NCBI RefSeq assembly: GCF_022811845.1
Contig: NZ_CP064266.1
Span: 124,001-188,000, forward strand
Source of the DNA: Bacillus pseudomycoides
Lineage (GTDB): Bacteria > Bacillota > Bacilli > Bacillales > Bacillaceae_G
Length of the DNA: 64,000 bases
Direction: 5' to 3'
Below, piece by piece: positions 8,184-17,540 of the stretch. Numbering within the stretch: position 1 is the stretch's first letter; the number at the start of each line of letters is the position of its first letter. The position numbers and the translations under genes are program-made. The notes under the pieces are model-generated. The model saw only the letters and a program-made list of their open reading frames with translations. It was not told the origin of the DNA and did not search any database.

Positions 8184-8356
8184 TATGATTCATAATAATT
8201 TCCATAATATGAATTTGAGTATGGCCATGTCATTAAGTATGGTCTTCTTTCCTGAGAAGGCTGCGCCTGCTGATATACTTCAGCCTGTTGCCTTATATAA
8301 GGAGCTGGATAATAATTCACATATGGATATACTTGAGGTACATAGTAATAATACAT
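8183..8356 (-). CDS. Tyr-rich 57-aa microprotein, possible spore-coat type
   Basis: A short minus-strand ORF starting MYYYYVPQVYPYVNYYPAPY and ending YYGNYYES. About a quarter of its residues are tyrosine, with many Pro and Gln. A strong RBS (AAAGGGGAGAAG) lies 4-10 bases before the ATG. There is no signal peptide or membrane helix. Tyr-rich low-complexity peptides of this kind occur among Bacillus spore-coat and cross-linked surface proteins, so a coat role is a reasonable guess only. The overlapping plus-strand frame (8185-8379) lacks an RBS and is a shadow. Confidence 0.7.
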   Translation of the reverse strand: MYYYYVPQVYPYVNYYPAPYIRQQAEVYQQAQPSQERRPYLMTWPYSNSYYGNYYES

Positions 8357-8413
8357 TTATCTTCTCCCCTTTCCCTTAAACATATTCAAGGTAGAAAATG
8401 AATGTGACATTCT

Positions 8414-8974
8414 TTATATTTGTACAAGTGGTTCTCTCGTTCTTTTTTTTCTTTTTTTCAAACGTAACTTACGATTTTTTTCATATAAATAATGTACAAC
8501 AAAATAAGATATTATCCCAAATATAACCCCTAAAATTGTCATCCCAATTAATACATATATTTCACTCTGCAGCAAACTCTTTAACATAGTAAAAATATTA
8601 CTTGAGAACACATCATGTATTGTATATGGTTTATGATGCGTTACCTTTATTTCAAACGGATATAAAATTTTCCCTAACGCATACGCAAACGGAAACAATA
8701 ATACCGGGAGAAACGATACTTTCCCAATAATATTCCCAATAACCGCTGCGGGAAAGGACCCCTTTGCTAAGCGCACGATTGGATAAAAAATCAAATAAAC
8801 AAGCGATGCTGTATAGATCACTAGCATTTCCAAAGCAAATCCAATCGCAAATCCACGTGACACCGTCTTTGCCCCTTCTGGTGAACGAAGCAATTTATAA
8901 TAATGAAATTTCGGTACTCTCCAAATACGTTGAAAAAATGAATATGTTTTTTTACTTGTTTGCACAATTATCAT
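8414..8974 (-). CDS. DUF2062 membrane protein
   Basis: About 186 aa from the chosen ATG. The central region SRGFAIGFALEMLVIY plus SFPAAVIGNIIGKVSFLPVLLFPFAYALG is the DUF2062 pattern, with three to four membrane helices and a basic C-terminal tail (RKLRLKKRKKRTREP). Function is unknown; in other bacteria DUF2062 domains sit beside glycosyltransferases. The start is uncertain: an in-frame TTG (9025), the ATG at 8974 and a GTG at 8965 are possible, with AAAGAG close to the last two. Confidence 0.75.
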   Translation of the reverse strand: MIIVQTSKKTYSFFQRIWRVPKFHYYKLLRSPEGAKTVSRGFAIGFALEMLVIYTASLVYLIFYPIVRLAKGSFPAAVIGNIIGKVSFLPVLLFPFAYALGKILYPFEIKVTHHKPYTIHDVFSSNIFTMLKSLLQSEIYVLIGMTILGVIFGIISYFVVHYLYEKNRKLRLKKRKKRTREPLVQI

Positions 8975-9099
8975 CTCTTTAATAGTTTTTTCTCTTCGTA
9001 GTATGAACTTAATCTCAAGACACAAACTTATTCAACTTCATCTTATTATAAATGATACAAAGAATATCTACCAAATATACATCAGACATTTCATAACAA

Positions 9100-9128
9100 A
9101 AAAACCTCCCAGATTAGGAAGGTTTTTT
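9100..9128 (-). terminator. Terminator of the arg operon
   Basis: Hairpin AAAACCTCC / GGAAGGTTTT (one mismatch) next to the argF stop, with a T run on the minus strand. Confidence 0.8.
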
Positions 9129-10064
9129 GATGCTTTGAAGCAAACTGACTAATAACGCTTTTTGAGCATGCAAGCGATTCCCCGCTTGCTCAAAGACAAT
9201 AGAAGTAGACCCATCTATAATTCCTCCTGTTACTTCCTCTTCACGATGAGCAGGTAAACAATGTAAGAAACGATATGTTGCTTTCGCATGCTGAACAAGC
9301 TTTTCATTCACTTGAAACGGCTGAAATAATTTATATTTCTCTTCCGTATCCTCTTGCCCCATACTCATCCAAACATCAGTATAGATAAAATCTGCATCTT
9401 TCACTGTCAACTCCGGATCATGTAAGACTTCAATATTTGCTCCCGTCTCATTTGCAATTTCTAGTGCACGCTTTACAATTTGCTCATTCGGTTCATACCC
9501 TGATGGAGTCGCTACTGTCATATTCATACCGACTTTTGCACTTGCCAAAAGTAAGGAGTGGCATACGTTATTTCCATCGCCGACGTAAGCTAGTTTAATT
9601 CCTTTAAATGTATGGACTTCTTCATAAATTGTCATCAAATCTGCTAATGCCTGGCACGGATGATGATCATCTGTCAATCCATTGATAACAGGAATACTTG
9701 CTTCTTTCGCAAGCTCCTCTACATCCGTGTGTGAAAATGTACGAATCATGATCCCATCAATATAATGGGATAATACTTTTGCCGTGTCTGAAACACTTTC
9801 TCCTCGGCCAAGCTGCATTTCTTTTCCACTTAGAAACATTCCATGTCCACCAAGTTGTACCATTCCTGCTTCGAAAGAGACACGTGTACGAGTTGAATGT
9901 TTATCAAAAATGAGTCCTAATATTTTCCCGTCCAATAAAGGTTCATGTTTATTCTGTTTTAAATAAATAGCAAACTCAATTAGTGCAATTATTTCCTCTT
10001 GCGTCAGTTCCTCTAATGTTAAAAGATCTTTCGTTTGTAATTTCGGCACTTGTATAGTTGACAT
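9114..10064 (-). CDS. argF: Ornithine carbamoyltransferase
   Basis: Forms citrulline from ornithine and carbamoyl phosphate, the sixth arginine-synthesis step. 316 aa, the usual length. The carbamoyl-phosphate motif STRTRVSFE, the HPCQALAD segment and the ornithine-binding HCLPAHREEE are all intact. RBS AAGGGGGA precedes the ATG. It follows argD by 12 bases as last gene of argCJBDF; unlike B. subtilis there is no carAB between argD and argF. Confidence 0.96.
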   Translation of the reverse strand: MSTIQVPKLQTKDLLTLEELTQEEIIALIEFAIYLKQNKHEPLLDGKILGLIFDKHSTRTRVSFEAGMVQLGGHGMFLSGKEMQLGRGESVSDTAKVLSHYIDGIMIRTFSHTDVEELAKEASIPVINGLTDDHHPCQALADLMTIYEEVHTFKGIKLAYVGDGNNVCHSLLLASAKVGMNMTVATPSGYEPNEQIVKRALEIANETGANIEVLHDPELTVKDADFIYTDVWMSMGQEDTEEKYKLFQPFQVNEKLVQHAKATYRFLHCLPAHREEEVTGGIIDGSTSIVFEQAGNRLHAQKALLVSLLQSIKKPS

Positions 10065-10076
10065 AGAAAATCCCCC

Positions 10077-11237
10077 TTATAATATTGATGATTTTTGCGA
10101 ACAAATTACTCTTTTCATTATATTTATTGCTTCATTTATTTCTTCATTCGTGACAATGAGAGGTGGTAAAAGCCGCAAAACATTCGTGCCAGCTTGTAGT
10201 ACGAGAAGCCCCTCTTTCTCTAACTGTTCTATAATTGATGTAACGTCATGCTGACAAACGACTCCAATCATAAGTCCTCTTCCGCGAATATCCGTAATCC
10301 ATTCTATATCATGTAATTCTTTTTTTAGCTTTTGAAGTAAATATTCTCCCTTTCCCTTCACTTCTTGTAAAAAAGATGGTTGCTTCATAATTTGCAATAC
10401 TTCTCTTGCTGCTGTCATTGCAATATAGTTTCCGCCAAACGTTGAACCATGCACCCCAGCTGAAAAAGTGGACATAAGCTTTTTCTCTCCAAGCATCGCT
10501 CCAACCGGAATACCATTTCCAAGCGCTTTTGCCGTCGTAACAATATCTGGGGAGGTTCCAGTCTGTTCATAAGCAAACAACGTTCCCGTTCTTCCCATTC
10601 CAGTTTGTACCTCGTCGATTATATAAAGGGCTCCATATCGTCTACATAACTGTTCTATCTCTTGCAAAAAGGAAATGTCGGCAGGTAAGACACCTCCCTC
10701 TCCTAGAACAACTTCCACCATAACTGCAGCCACCTCTTCATTCATTGCCTCCCTGAGTGCTTCTATATCATTAAAAGGAATATGTAAAAAAGACGGAAGA
10801 AGTGGACCGAATCCCCTTTTGACTTTCTCTTGTCCAGTTGCACTCATTGTTCCAAAAGTTCTACCATGAAAGGATTGCTGAAATGTTAAAACAAGGGATT
10901 TCCCTGTATGCTTACGTGCTAATTTAAGTGCAGCTTCATTCGCTTCTGCTCCGCTATTACAAAAGAATACGTAATCTAATTCCCGCCCCTCTGTTAACAA
11001 TGCAGCTACTTTTTCTTGTACTTTGTGCGGAAAAAGGTTTGATATATGCCAGATTTCCTGTAATTGCTTTGTCATTGCTTCTACAAGTACAGGATGACAA
11101 TGCCCTAAATTACATACAGCAATTCCAGAAGTAAAGTCTAAATACTTTTTTCCACTTTCATCTATAATCTTTGTTCCATTTCCTTGAACAATTTCAATAC
11201 CTCTTCTCCCGTATGTAGGAAATATATGACTGCTCAT
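10077..11237 (-). CDS. argD: Acetylornithine aminotransferase
   Basis: PLP enzyme that makes N-acetylornithine from N-acetylglutamate semialdehyde with glutamate as donor. 386 aa. GSTFGGNY, the PLP aspartate in IIDEVQTGMGRTG and the lysine in TTAKALGNGIPVGA are visible. Its ATG overlaps the argB stop by four bases, consistent with translational coupling. It is clearly distinct from bioA, the other class III aminotransferase here. Confidence 0.96.
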   Translation of the reverse strand: MSSHIFPTYGRRGIEIVQGNGTKIIDESGKKYLDFTSGIAVCNLGHCHPVLVEAMTKQLQEIWHISNLFPHKVQEKVAALLTEGRELDYVFFCNSGAEANEAALKLARKHTGKSLVLTFQQSFHGRTFGTMSATGQEKVKRGFGPLLPSFLHIPFNDIEALREAMNEEVAAVMVEVVLGEGGVLPADISFLQEIEQLCRRYGALYIIDEVQTGMGRTGTLFAYEQTGTSPDIVTTAKALGNGIPVGAMLGEKKLMSTFSAGVHGSTFGGNYIAMTAAREVLQIMKQPSFLQEVKGKGEYLLQKLKKELHDIEWITDIRGRGLMIGVVCQHDVTSIIEQLEKEGLLVLQAGTNVLRLLPPLIVTNEEINEAINIMKRVICSQKSSIL

Positions 11238-12001
11238 ATAATATTCACCCCTTTTGTTACTGTCGTTCCAATCCAGCCATCTGATGTTCCAACAAAATGT
11301 TTTGCACCGTTTACAATGCTGACACGCCGGACTCCCATCTTTATTGAAGCAAGAGCTGCCTGTACTTTCGGAATCATTCCCCCTGTAATAATCCCTTCTT
11401 TTATGAGATGTAAAAGCTCTATTTCATCCGTTTTCTTTAACAATTCCCCTTTACACAGTACACCGTCTACATCCGTAATAAAGAGCAATTCTTTTGCCCC
11501 GATCGCATATGCAATTCCAGCTGCAGCAGTATCTGCATTTATGTTATAAATTTGGTCTCCCCTTACCCCAATCGGAGCAATGACCGGAATATAATTCAAA
11601 TCTAGTAACCCTTTTAATATTGAGGTCTCTACACCGCTAACTTCTCCGACATATCCAATATCCATATCAAGGGGCTGAACCCTAAGTAAATTCCCGTCAC
11701 AACCAGAGATTCCAATTGCGTGTAAGCCATGTTTTTGAAAATTCATTACCATTTTTTTATTCGTGCTCCCGCATAAAACCATTTGAACAACATTCATCAC
11801 TTCTTTTGTCGTCACACGTAATCCGTTCTTCTTTTCAATTGAAATATTACATTGTTGTAGCTTTGCATCAATTTCTGGTCCACCGCCATGAACAATAATA
11901 ACTTGGTATGTTTCTTTCAGTCTCTCTATACATTCAAAAAACACATGATCTAAGCGCTCTAACATACTCCCGCCGCATTTTACTACAATATACTCACTCA
12001 T
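11234..12001 (-). CDS. argB: Acetylglutamate kinase
   Basis: Phosphorylates N-acetylglutamate, the second step of arginine synthesis. 255 aa of the amino-acid kinase fold, starting MSEYIVVKCGGSML with the nucleotide-binding Lys/GG, then IIVHGGGPEID, and the NADTAAAG nucleotide-site region. The ATG at 12001 is preferred over the upstream in-frame start at 12028, because AAGGAGAG lies just before it and the longer form would run into argJ. Confidence 0.95.
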   Translation of the reverse strand: MSEYIVVKCGGSMLERLDHVFFECIERLKETYQVIIVHGGGPEIDAKLQQCNISIEKKNGLRVTTKEVMNVVQMVLCGSTNKKMVMNFQKHGLHAIGISGCDGNLLRVQPLDMDIGYVGEVSGVETSILKGLLDLNYIPVIAPIGVRGDQIYNINADTAAAGIAYAIGAKELLFITDVDGVLCKGELLKKTDEIELLHLIKEGIITGGMIPKVQAALASIKMGVRRVSIVNGAKHFVGTSDGWIGTTVTKGVNII

Positions 12002-12012
12002 CTTTTCTCTCC

Positions 12013-13239
12013 TTACGTACGATAACAAGCATTGATTTTCACATATTCATAGCTTAAGTCGCAGCCCCAAGCCCTCCCTTTTTCCTCTCCAAGGTATAAA
12101 TGAACATCTATAACAATTTCAGGTTGCTTTAATTTATGTTTCATTTCCTTCTCAAGGAACACTTGCGGCTCACTCCCTTGTAAAACAGAAATAGACTGAA
12201 CAGCAATATCAACAGTGGTAGGTTCAATCGCAACTCCACTTTGCCCAATCGCACTAATAATGCGACCCCAATTTGCATCTTCACCATACATTGCTGTTTT
12301 CACAAGACTTGAACCAACAATTTGTTTCGCTATCTTATTCCCTTCTTCTACTGTTCGTGCTCCGTATACATTTACTTCAATTAACTTAGTAGCCCCTTCA
12401 CCATCTTTAGCAATTTTCTTCGCTAAATCCTCACATACCTTTTGCAAAGCAACCTTAAACTTCTCCCACTCCGCATGACCGGTATGAATAGCAGTTGTTC
12501 CTGATAAACCACTTGCCATCACAACGACCATATCATTTGTGGATGTATCTCCGTCCACAGTAATTTGATTAAATGTATGATTCGTAACTTCTGATAATGC
12601 TAGCTGGATTGCTTCTTGTTCTATATTTACGTCTGTTGTAATAAAACTAAGCATCGTCGCCATATTAGGATGAATCATCCCAGATCCTTTTGCTGTCCCA
12701 GCAATCTTTACTTCTTTCCCTTCAATCTTTAACTGATAACACGAGTGCTTCGTCATAAGATCTGTTGTTAATATCGCTTCATAAAAGGAATCTACTTTTT
12801 CTTCTTCTTTCGTTGGAACAAGCGATGAAATTCCAGTACGAATTACATCCATTGGCAAAGGAACTCCTATAACACCTGTTGAAGCAACCGCTACATGATT
12901 TTCTTGTACATGGAATTGTTCTGCTGCCAAGGTTCTCATTTCATATGCATCTCGTAATCCCTGCATTCCTGTACAAGCATTTGCATTCCCGCTATTTACA
13001 ACAATTGCTTGCAATTTCCCTTCCGCAGCGATACTTTCTTTTGTAACTTGCACTGGCGCTGCTTGAAATTGATTTGTTGTATACACAGCTCCGCAATTAG
13101 CAGGAACATCACAAACAATCGCTCCCATATCTTTTTTTCCATTTTTCAATCCTACCTGAACACCAATCGTGGCAAAACCTTTTGGCGTTACAATTGATCC
13201 AGTCGCAATTTTGATAATAGAATCTACTCCAATCATCAT
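12013..13239 (-). CDS. argJ: Bifunctional ornithine/glutamate N-acetyltransferase
   Basis: Recycles the acetyl group from acetylornithine to glutamate and can also use acetyl-CoA. 408 aa. The precursor should cleave itself at KGSGMIHPNMATMLSF, where the Thr becomes the N-terminal nucleophile of the beta chain. RBS AAGGGGGAAGA precedes a double ATG (13239 or 13236). Presence of ArgJ means the arginine pathway here is the cyclic form, so no separate argE is needed. Confidence 0.95.
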   Translation of the reverse strand: MMIGVDSIIKIATGSIVTPKGFATIGVQVGLKNGKKDMGAIVCDVPANCGAVYTTNQFQAAPVQVTKESIAAEGKLQAIVVNSGNANACTGMQGLRDAYEMRTLAAEQFHVQENHVAVASTGVIGVPLPMDVIRTGISSLVPTKEEEKVDSFYEAILTTDLMTKHSCYQLKIEGKEVKIAGTAKGSGMIHPNMATMLSFITTDVNIEQEAIQLALSEVTNHTFNQITVDGDTSTNDMVVVMASGLSGTTAIHTGHAEWEKFKVALQKVCEDLAKKIAKDGEGATKLIEVNVYGARTVEEGNKIAKQIVGSSLVKTAMYGEDANWGRIISAIGQSGVAIEPTTVDIAVQSISVLQGSEPQVFLEKEMKHKLKQPEIVIDVHLYLGEEKGRAWGCDLSYEYVKINACYRT

Positions 13240-13248
13240 TCTTCCCCC

Positions 13249-14286
13249 TTATGGATAGAACGGCATATATTGTAAGCCCGCTGTTTCCTCTAGCCCTGCT
13301 AATAAGTTTGCATTTTGAATTGCTTGCCCAGCGGCCCCTTTCATCATATTGTCGATAACGGATACAACTGTAATACGTCCGGTTCGTTTATCATAAGCCG
13401 TTCCTATATCACAATAATTTGAACCCCTTACTTCTTTTGGACTTGGAAACTCCCCTTTAGGACGGATACGCACAAAAGGAGCATGACAATACGTTTCTTC
13501 ATATAACTTCTGTAATATCTGTGTATGGACATCTCGTTTTGCCTTTGCATAGAGAGTAACCATAATCCCTCTCGATATCGGAATTAAATGTGTACTAAAT
13601 GTAATGGGTTTTGTCTGTTGGTCCCACTCGGTAAGCATTTGTTCAATCTCTGGAACATGCTGGTGCTCATTGACCTTATAAATATGAAAATTATCATAAA
13701 GCTCTGGAAAATGAGTCATTGTTGTCGGTGTCTTTCCCGCTCCTGACACCCCTGATTTCGCATCGATAATAAGTGAGTCTGCCTCTATTATCCCGTTTTG
13801 TATTAATGGAGCAGCTGCTAATAATGCTGCTGTTGCAAAACAGCCTGGATTTGCAATCAATTCTGTTTCTTGAATCGCCGGCTTTTTCCATTCGCTTAAT
13901 CCATACACAGCCTGTTGAAGAGTTTCTTCGTTCGCAGCAGGTTTTTTATACCATGTTTCATACGTATGAGGATTTAACATACGAAAATCGCCTGATAAAT
14001 CAATAACTTTTAATCCTGCCGCTAGCAATCTTGGCGTTATATGCGCCGAAACCCCTGCTGGCGTCGCTAAAAATACAATACTTGCTTCCTTCGCTATTAC
14101 ATCCACGTCGATTTCTTGTAACGTATGGACAATAAAATTTCGCAAATGCGGATATGCATTTGTTATACATTCTCCTACTTGTGAAAAAGAATGAAGAGAT
14201 GCAATCGAAAAATGTGGATGATGATGTAATAACCTTATTAACTCAATTCCTCCATATCCTGTTGCTCCAATAATCGCAACTTTCAT
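13249..14286 (-). CDS. argC: N-acetyl-gamma-glutamyl-phosphate reductase
   Basis: NADPH-dependent reduction of acetylglutamyl phosphate to the semialdehyde, third arginine step. 345 aa. An N-terminal Rossmann motif (VAIIGATGYGGIELIRLL) and the catalytic cysteine in IANPGCFATAALLA are clear. RBS AAGGAGG. First gene of argCJBDF; a strong promoter lies 40-65 bases upstream. Confidence 0.96.
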   Translation of the reverse strand: MKVAIIGATGYGGIELIRLLHHHPHFSIASLHSFSQVGECITNAYPHLRNFIVHTLQEIDVDVIAKEASIVFLATPAGVSAHITPRLLAAGLKVIDLSGDFRMLNPHTYETWYKKPAANEETLQQAVYGLSEWKKPAIQETELIANPGCFATAALLAAAPLIQNGIIEADSLIIDAKSGVSGAGKTPTTMTHFPELYDNFHIYKVNEHQHVPEIEQMLTEWDQQTKPITFSTHLIPISRGIMVTLYAKAKRDVHTQILQKLYEETYCHAPFVRIRPKGEFPSPKEVRGSNYCDIGTAYDKRTGRITVVSVIDNMMKGAAGQAIQNANLLAGLEETAGLQYMPFYP

Positions 14287-14323
14287 ATGCGCCTCCTTAT
14301 ATGAATTCTTTAAATTAAGTATG

Positions 14324-14370
14324 ATTATAATATTGTATATTTATAGAGTCAATTAAATATTTATTAATTT
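14324..14370 (-). promoter_or_regulatory. arg operon promoter with possible weak ArgR site
   Basis: Minus-strand TTGACT (14352-14347), exactly 17 bases, TATAAT (14329-14324): near-consensus sigma-A. An AT-rich imperfect palindrome of ARG-box length (about 14351-14370) adjoins the -35, but the TGAAT/ATTCA core is degenerate, so ArgR binding here is only a suggestion. Confidence 0.7.
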
Positions 14371-14512
14371 AAAAAGTTTTTAAAGACGCAATTTTCCTAG
14401 AAAAACAATAATCGTTTATGAATTTTTATACAGAACAAGTGTATACTAGTATTTTTTTTATACTTCAAGTACAATAAAAACAATACATTTACACATGCAG
14501 GCGGGGAAAAAC

Positions 14513-14698
14513 ATGAATGAGAAATTAATCGAAAAGATGTTAATAAAAAGTTTTCGGCAATATCAATGTAAACCTGTTTCAAAAGAGGATCAGGAAATCC
14601 TAATTCAAAATATCCAAACAACGATTAGTTCGGAACCTGATATCGATGTATATGAAGCAATTGAGGATATTGTTTATGAATATATTACGGGAAAGTAA
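14513..14698 (+). CDS. YqzH-like small protein
   Basis: 61 aa, starting MNEKLIEKMLIKSFRQYQ, acidic in the C-terminal half (SSEPDIDVYEAIEDIVYEYITGK). I recognise it as similar to B. subtilis YqzH, a small conserved Bacillus protein of unknown function. The ATG at 14513 is preferred over the upstream one at 14495 because GGCGGGG lies 6-8 bases before it. No signal peptide or membrane helix. Confidence 0.75.
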   Translation: MNEKLIEKMLIKSFRQYQCKPVSKEDQEILIQNIQTTISSEPDIDVYEAIEDIVYEYITGK

Positions 14699-14737
14699 AA
14701 AATAGGAGATTTCCAAATGGAAATCTCCTATTTTTTA
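14699..14737. terminator. Bidirectional terminator between yqzH-like and SDR genes
   Basis: Stem GGAGATTTCC / GGAAATCTCC with loop AAAT, flanked by A and T runs, placed between convergent genes. Confidence 0.85.
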
Positions 14738-15522
14738 CTTAATGATTTACCCGCAACGCGTTCAAACAACCCTGGAAATAGTGCAAAAAGTTTTGGCCCA
14801 ATACTCATCCACTTTGGCAAATTCACTTCACGCTTTTTCGTTTGCATCGCTTTTACAATTTGCTCAGCTACATATGTAGGTTTTAACATGTAACGTCCCA
14901 TATTTTTTACATATGTACCTGATTGATCAGCAATATCAAAAAAGTTTGTGTCAATTGGCCCTGGATTGATTGCTGTCACATGAATATTTGTATTTGTCAG
15001 TTCCATGCGTAAGCTATTCGTAAATCCTAATACCGCATGTTTGCTTGCAGCATACGCACTAGATTTTGGCGTTGCAATTTTTCCTGCCAACGAAGCAATA
15101 TTAATGATTTGTCCACTATTTCTCTCTAACATATGGGGCAATACCGCTTTCGTACAAGCTACTAATCCAAATACATTAACCTGAAACATATCTTTCACTT
15201 CAGTCATGGACGCTTCTTCAAACGTTTTAAAAATGCCAAACCCCGCATTATTTACTAATATATCAATCTGCCCTGCATCTTTTACTACTCTTGCAAAGAT
15301 AGTGTCTATCTCTGCTTCATCACTTACATCTAATACATAATAATAACAAGGCGAATTATAAGTCGTTTTAATCTTTTCTGCCAATACTCGTAGCTTTTCT
15401 TCTGTCCGTGCTATTAATACAGGCGTTGCGCCCTCTGCTGCAACTTGCATTGCAACTTGTTCTCCAATTCCACTAGAAGCACCTGTAATGACGATTACTT
15501 TTTCTTGTAAACGTCCCATCAT
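14728..15522 (-). CDS. Short-chain dehydrogenase/reductase (YqjQ-like)
   Basis: 264-aa classical SDR. Cofactor site ITGASSGIGEQVA, NNAGFG, catalytic Ser in NIASLAG and the YAASK catalytic pair are intact. Substrate unknown. The start is set at the first ATG of an ATGATG (15522), six bases after AGGTG; a GTG at 15531 overlapping the upstream stop is the alternative. Co-transcribed with the MBL-fold gene just upstream, as in the yqjPQ pair of B. subtilis. Confidence 0.88.
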   Translation of the reverse strand: MMGRLQEKVIVITGASSGIGEQVAMQVAAEGATPVLIARTEEKLRVLAEKIKTTYNSPCYYYVLDVSDEAEIDTIFARVVKDAGQIDILVNNAGFGIFKTFEEASMTEVKDMFQVNVFGLVACTKAVLPHMLERNSGQIINIASLAGKIATPKSSAYAASKHAVLGFTNSLRMELTNTNIHVTAINPGPIDTNFFDIADQSGTYVKNMGRYMLKPTYVAEQIVKAMQTKKREVNLPKWMSIGPKLFALFPGLFERVAGKSLSKK

Positions 15523-15531
15523 TGCTGTCAC

Positions 15532-16485
15532 CTACTTTGCATAATAAATCAATTGTGGCGACGATTCATCAATCATCACTTGTTGATTATATGCTAAAAA
15601 GTCTAATTGTCCAACTGTTTCTGAAATCGTAAGTGGCAATTGCTCTTTATATAATACAGGAAATAATTTCACACATACTTCAAAAGCCGTCATCGGTTTT
15701 TCTTTTAATAATTCTAATACTTTGAATGCACGCGTTTCCTGCTTTTGCAATCTTCCCGCAATTAGCTCTCGTACATTCACAATGTCTTCTCCATGACCTG
15801 ATAAAATACGTGAAATATTCATTTTACTTAAACGTTTTAACGTTTGGTTATATTGTAGTAAAGGATGCGCTCGTTCTGTCTGTCCTTCATACGGCGGCTC
15901 TAATATCGGATTTGAAGAAATATGACTAATTAAAGCATCTCCACCAATTAACAGCCCATCTCGCTCTCTGTATAACGAAATATGAGTCGACGCATGCCCA
16001 GGTGTTTCAATAACTGTAAAATCCGGTAACGTTTCAATACTTTCTCCTTCTCGGACAGTATGTGTTAACGATCTATTACAAGAATATTTAAGTGTTTTCG
16101 TTGTAAGTAATGCTTCATCTTTAAAAAATGCTTCTGGGACTCCGAACTGTAATGCTGCTTCTTTAAAAAATTGCTGATAACGTTTCAAAAATTGAGAATC
16201 CTGCGTAATCCATGGCTCATTCCAAGGATGACCAACAATATTCGCCTTCTCAGAAAATGCATTTAAAAGACCACAATGATCCGCATGATGATGTGTAATC
16301 ACTACTGTTTCAATGTCTTCTATCTTGTATCCTAAAACCTTTAATTGTTTTTCTAATGCCGATTTCGCCTCTTGTGTATTTGTCCCTGTATCAATTAATG
16401 TTAAAGATTCTCCCTCTACTAAAAACACATTCACTGTCTCAACTGCAAATGGAACAGGAATCTCCATTCGATGAATTGCTACCAT
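15532..16485 (-). CDS. Metallo-beta-lactamase-fold hydrolase (YqjP-like)
   Basis: 317 aa. The zinc site motif THHHADHCG (HxHxDH) lies near residue 65; further ligands are in ETPGHASTH and GGDALI, followed by a C-terminal region (about 230-317) that looks like the helical extension of this subfamily. Likely a thioester or glyoxalase-II-like hydrolase; substrate unknown. The ATG at 16485 follows a GGGGGG RBS; an upstream in-frame start at 16515 lacks one. Confidence 0.88.
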   Translation of the reverse strand: MVAIHRMEIPVPFAVETVNVFLVEGESLTLIDTGTNTQEAKSALEKQLKVLGYKIEDIETVVITHHHADHCGLLNAFSEKANIVGHPWNEPWITQDSQFLKRYQQFFKEAALQFGVPEAFFKDEALLTTKTLKYSCNRSLTHTVREGESIETLPDFTVIETPGHASTHISLYRERDGLLIGGDALISHISSNPILEPPYEGQTERAHPLLQYNQTLKRLSKMNISRILSGHGEDIVNVRELIAGRLQKQETRAFKVLELLKEKPMTAFEVCVKLFPVLYKEQLPLTISETVGQLDFLAYNQQVMIDESSPQLIYYAK

Positions 16486-16651
16486 GTTTATGCCCCCCGT
16501 CTCTCTCCGGTTCAAAAATGAATCCCTCTTCAGTTTACAACTTCTTTAAAAATTTGTCATTATTTTCAGATAAAAAGAAGGGGTTTTCTATAATAAAACG
16601 AATGTATGTAAATTTATAAGTTTTTCCCACAAAAATTAAGGAGGCCCCATC

Positions 16652-17491
16652 ATGTCTATTCAAAAGATTTCCTTTCTAGGTGCAGGTTCTATAGCTGAAG
16701 CGATTATCGCTGGGCTACTAGACGCTAACGTTGTAAAAAGTGAACAAATTATGGTAGGCAATCGCTCCAATGAAAAAAGGTTGCTAGAATTACATACAAA
16801 ATATGGTGTGAAAGGAACTCATAACAAACAAGAATTACTTGCTCATGCAAACATCATCTTTCTAGCCATGAAACCAAAAGATGTAGCAGAAGCTTTGACA
16901 CCTCTTAAAGCATATATAACAAGTAACCAACTTATCATTTCATTATTAGCAGGTGTTTCTACAAGTTCTATTACGAGTTTACTTCAAAAGAAGGTTCCAA
17001 TTATCCGTGCAATGCCAAATACTTCAGCAGCTATTTTAAAATCAGCGACAGCTATTTCTCCATCCTTGCACGCAACAGAGCAACATATTCATCTAGCTAA
17101 ATCTTTATTCGAAACAATTGGTCTCGTTTCCGTAGTAGAAGAAGATCATATGCACGCTGTTACTGCATTATCTGGAAGTGGCCCAGCGTATGTGTATTAC
17201 GTAGTTGAAGCGATGGAAGAAGCAGCAAAACAAATCGGCTTAGAAGAGTCTGTGGCTAAATCGCTTATTTTACAAACCATGATCGGTGCGGCTGAAATGC
17301 TTAAGGCTAATACAAAACATCCTTCTATCTTACGAAAAGAAATTACCTCTCCTGGTGGAACAACAGAAGCTGGAATCGAAGTTCTACAAAGCTTTCATTT
17401 TCAACAGGCTCTCGTCGCATGTATTACACAAGCTACAAAGCGCTCTCATGAACTCGGAAAAACATTGGAACAACTCACAAAAGAAAAATGA
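16652..17491 (+). CDS. proI: Pyrroline-5-carboxylate reductase
   Basis: Final step of proline synthesis, NAD(P)H-dependent reduction of pyrroline-5-carboxylate. 279 aa, N-terminal Rossmann motif FLGAGSIAEAIIAGLL, and the C-terminal signature region ITSPGGTTEAGIEVL. RBS AAGGAGG. By position beside yqjPQ it corresponds to B. subtilis ProI (YqjO); the bacillus genomes carry several paralogues, so the symbol rests on context. Confidence 0.92.
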   Translation: MSIQKISFLGAGSIAEAIIAGLLDANVVKSEQIMVGNRSNEKRLLELHTKYGVKGTHNKQELLAHANIIFLAMKPKDVAEALTPLKAYITSNQLIISLLAGVSTSSITSLLQKKVPIIRAMPNTSAAILKSATAISPSLHATEQHIHLAKSLFETIGLVSVVEEDHMHAVTALSGSGPAYVYYVVEAMEEAAKQIGLEESVAKSLILQTMIGAAEMLKANTKHPSILRKEITSPGGTTEAGIEVLQSFHFQQALVACITQATKRSHELGKTLEQLTKEK

Positions 17492-17536
17492 TAAAAGGAG
17501 CTCAGATTTATTTTCTGAGCTCCTTTTATCATGATA
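17488..17536. terminator. Bidirectional terminator between proI and sdaAA
   Basis: Long stem AAAAGGAGCTCAGA / TCTGAGCTCCTTTT with A/T-rich loop, between convergent genes. Confidence 0.88.
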
Positions 17537-17540
17537 GTGT

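Noticed and set aside
8185..8379. 64-aa plus-strand ORF
   Set aside because: No RBS; opposite to the Tyr-rich gene, which has a strong RBS and natural composition.
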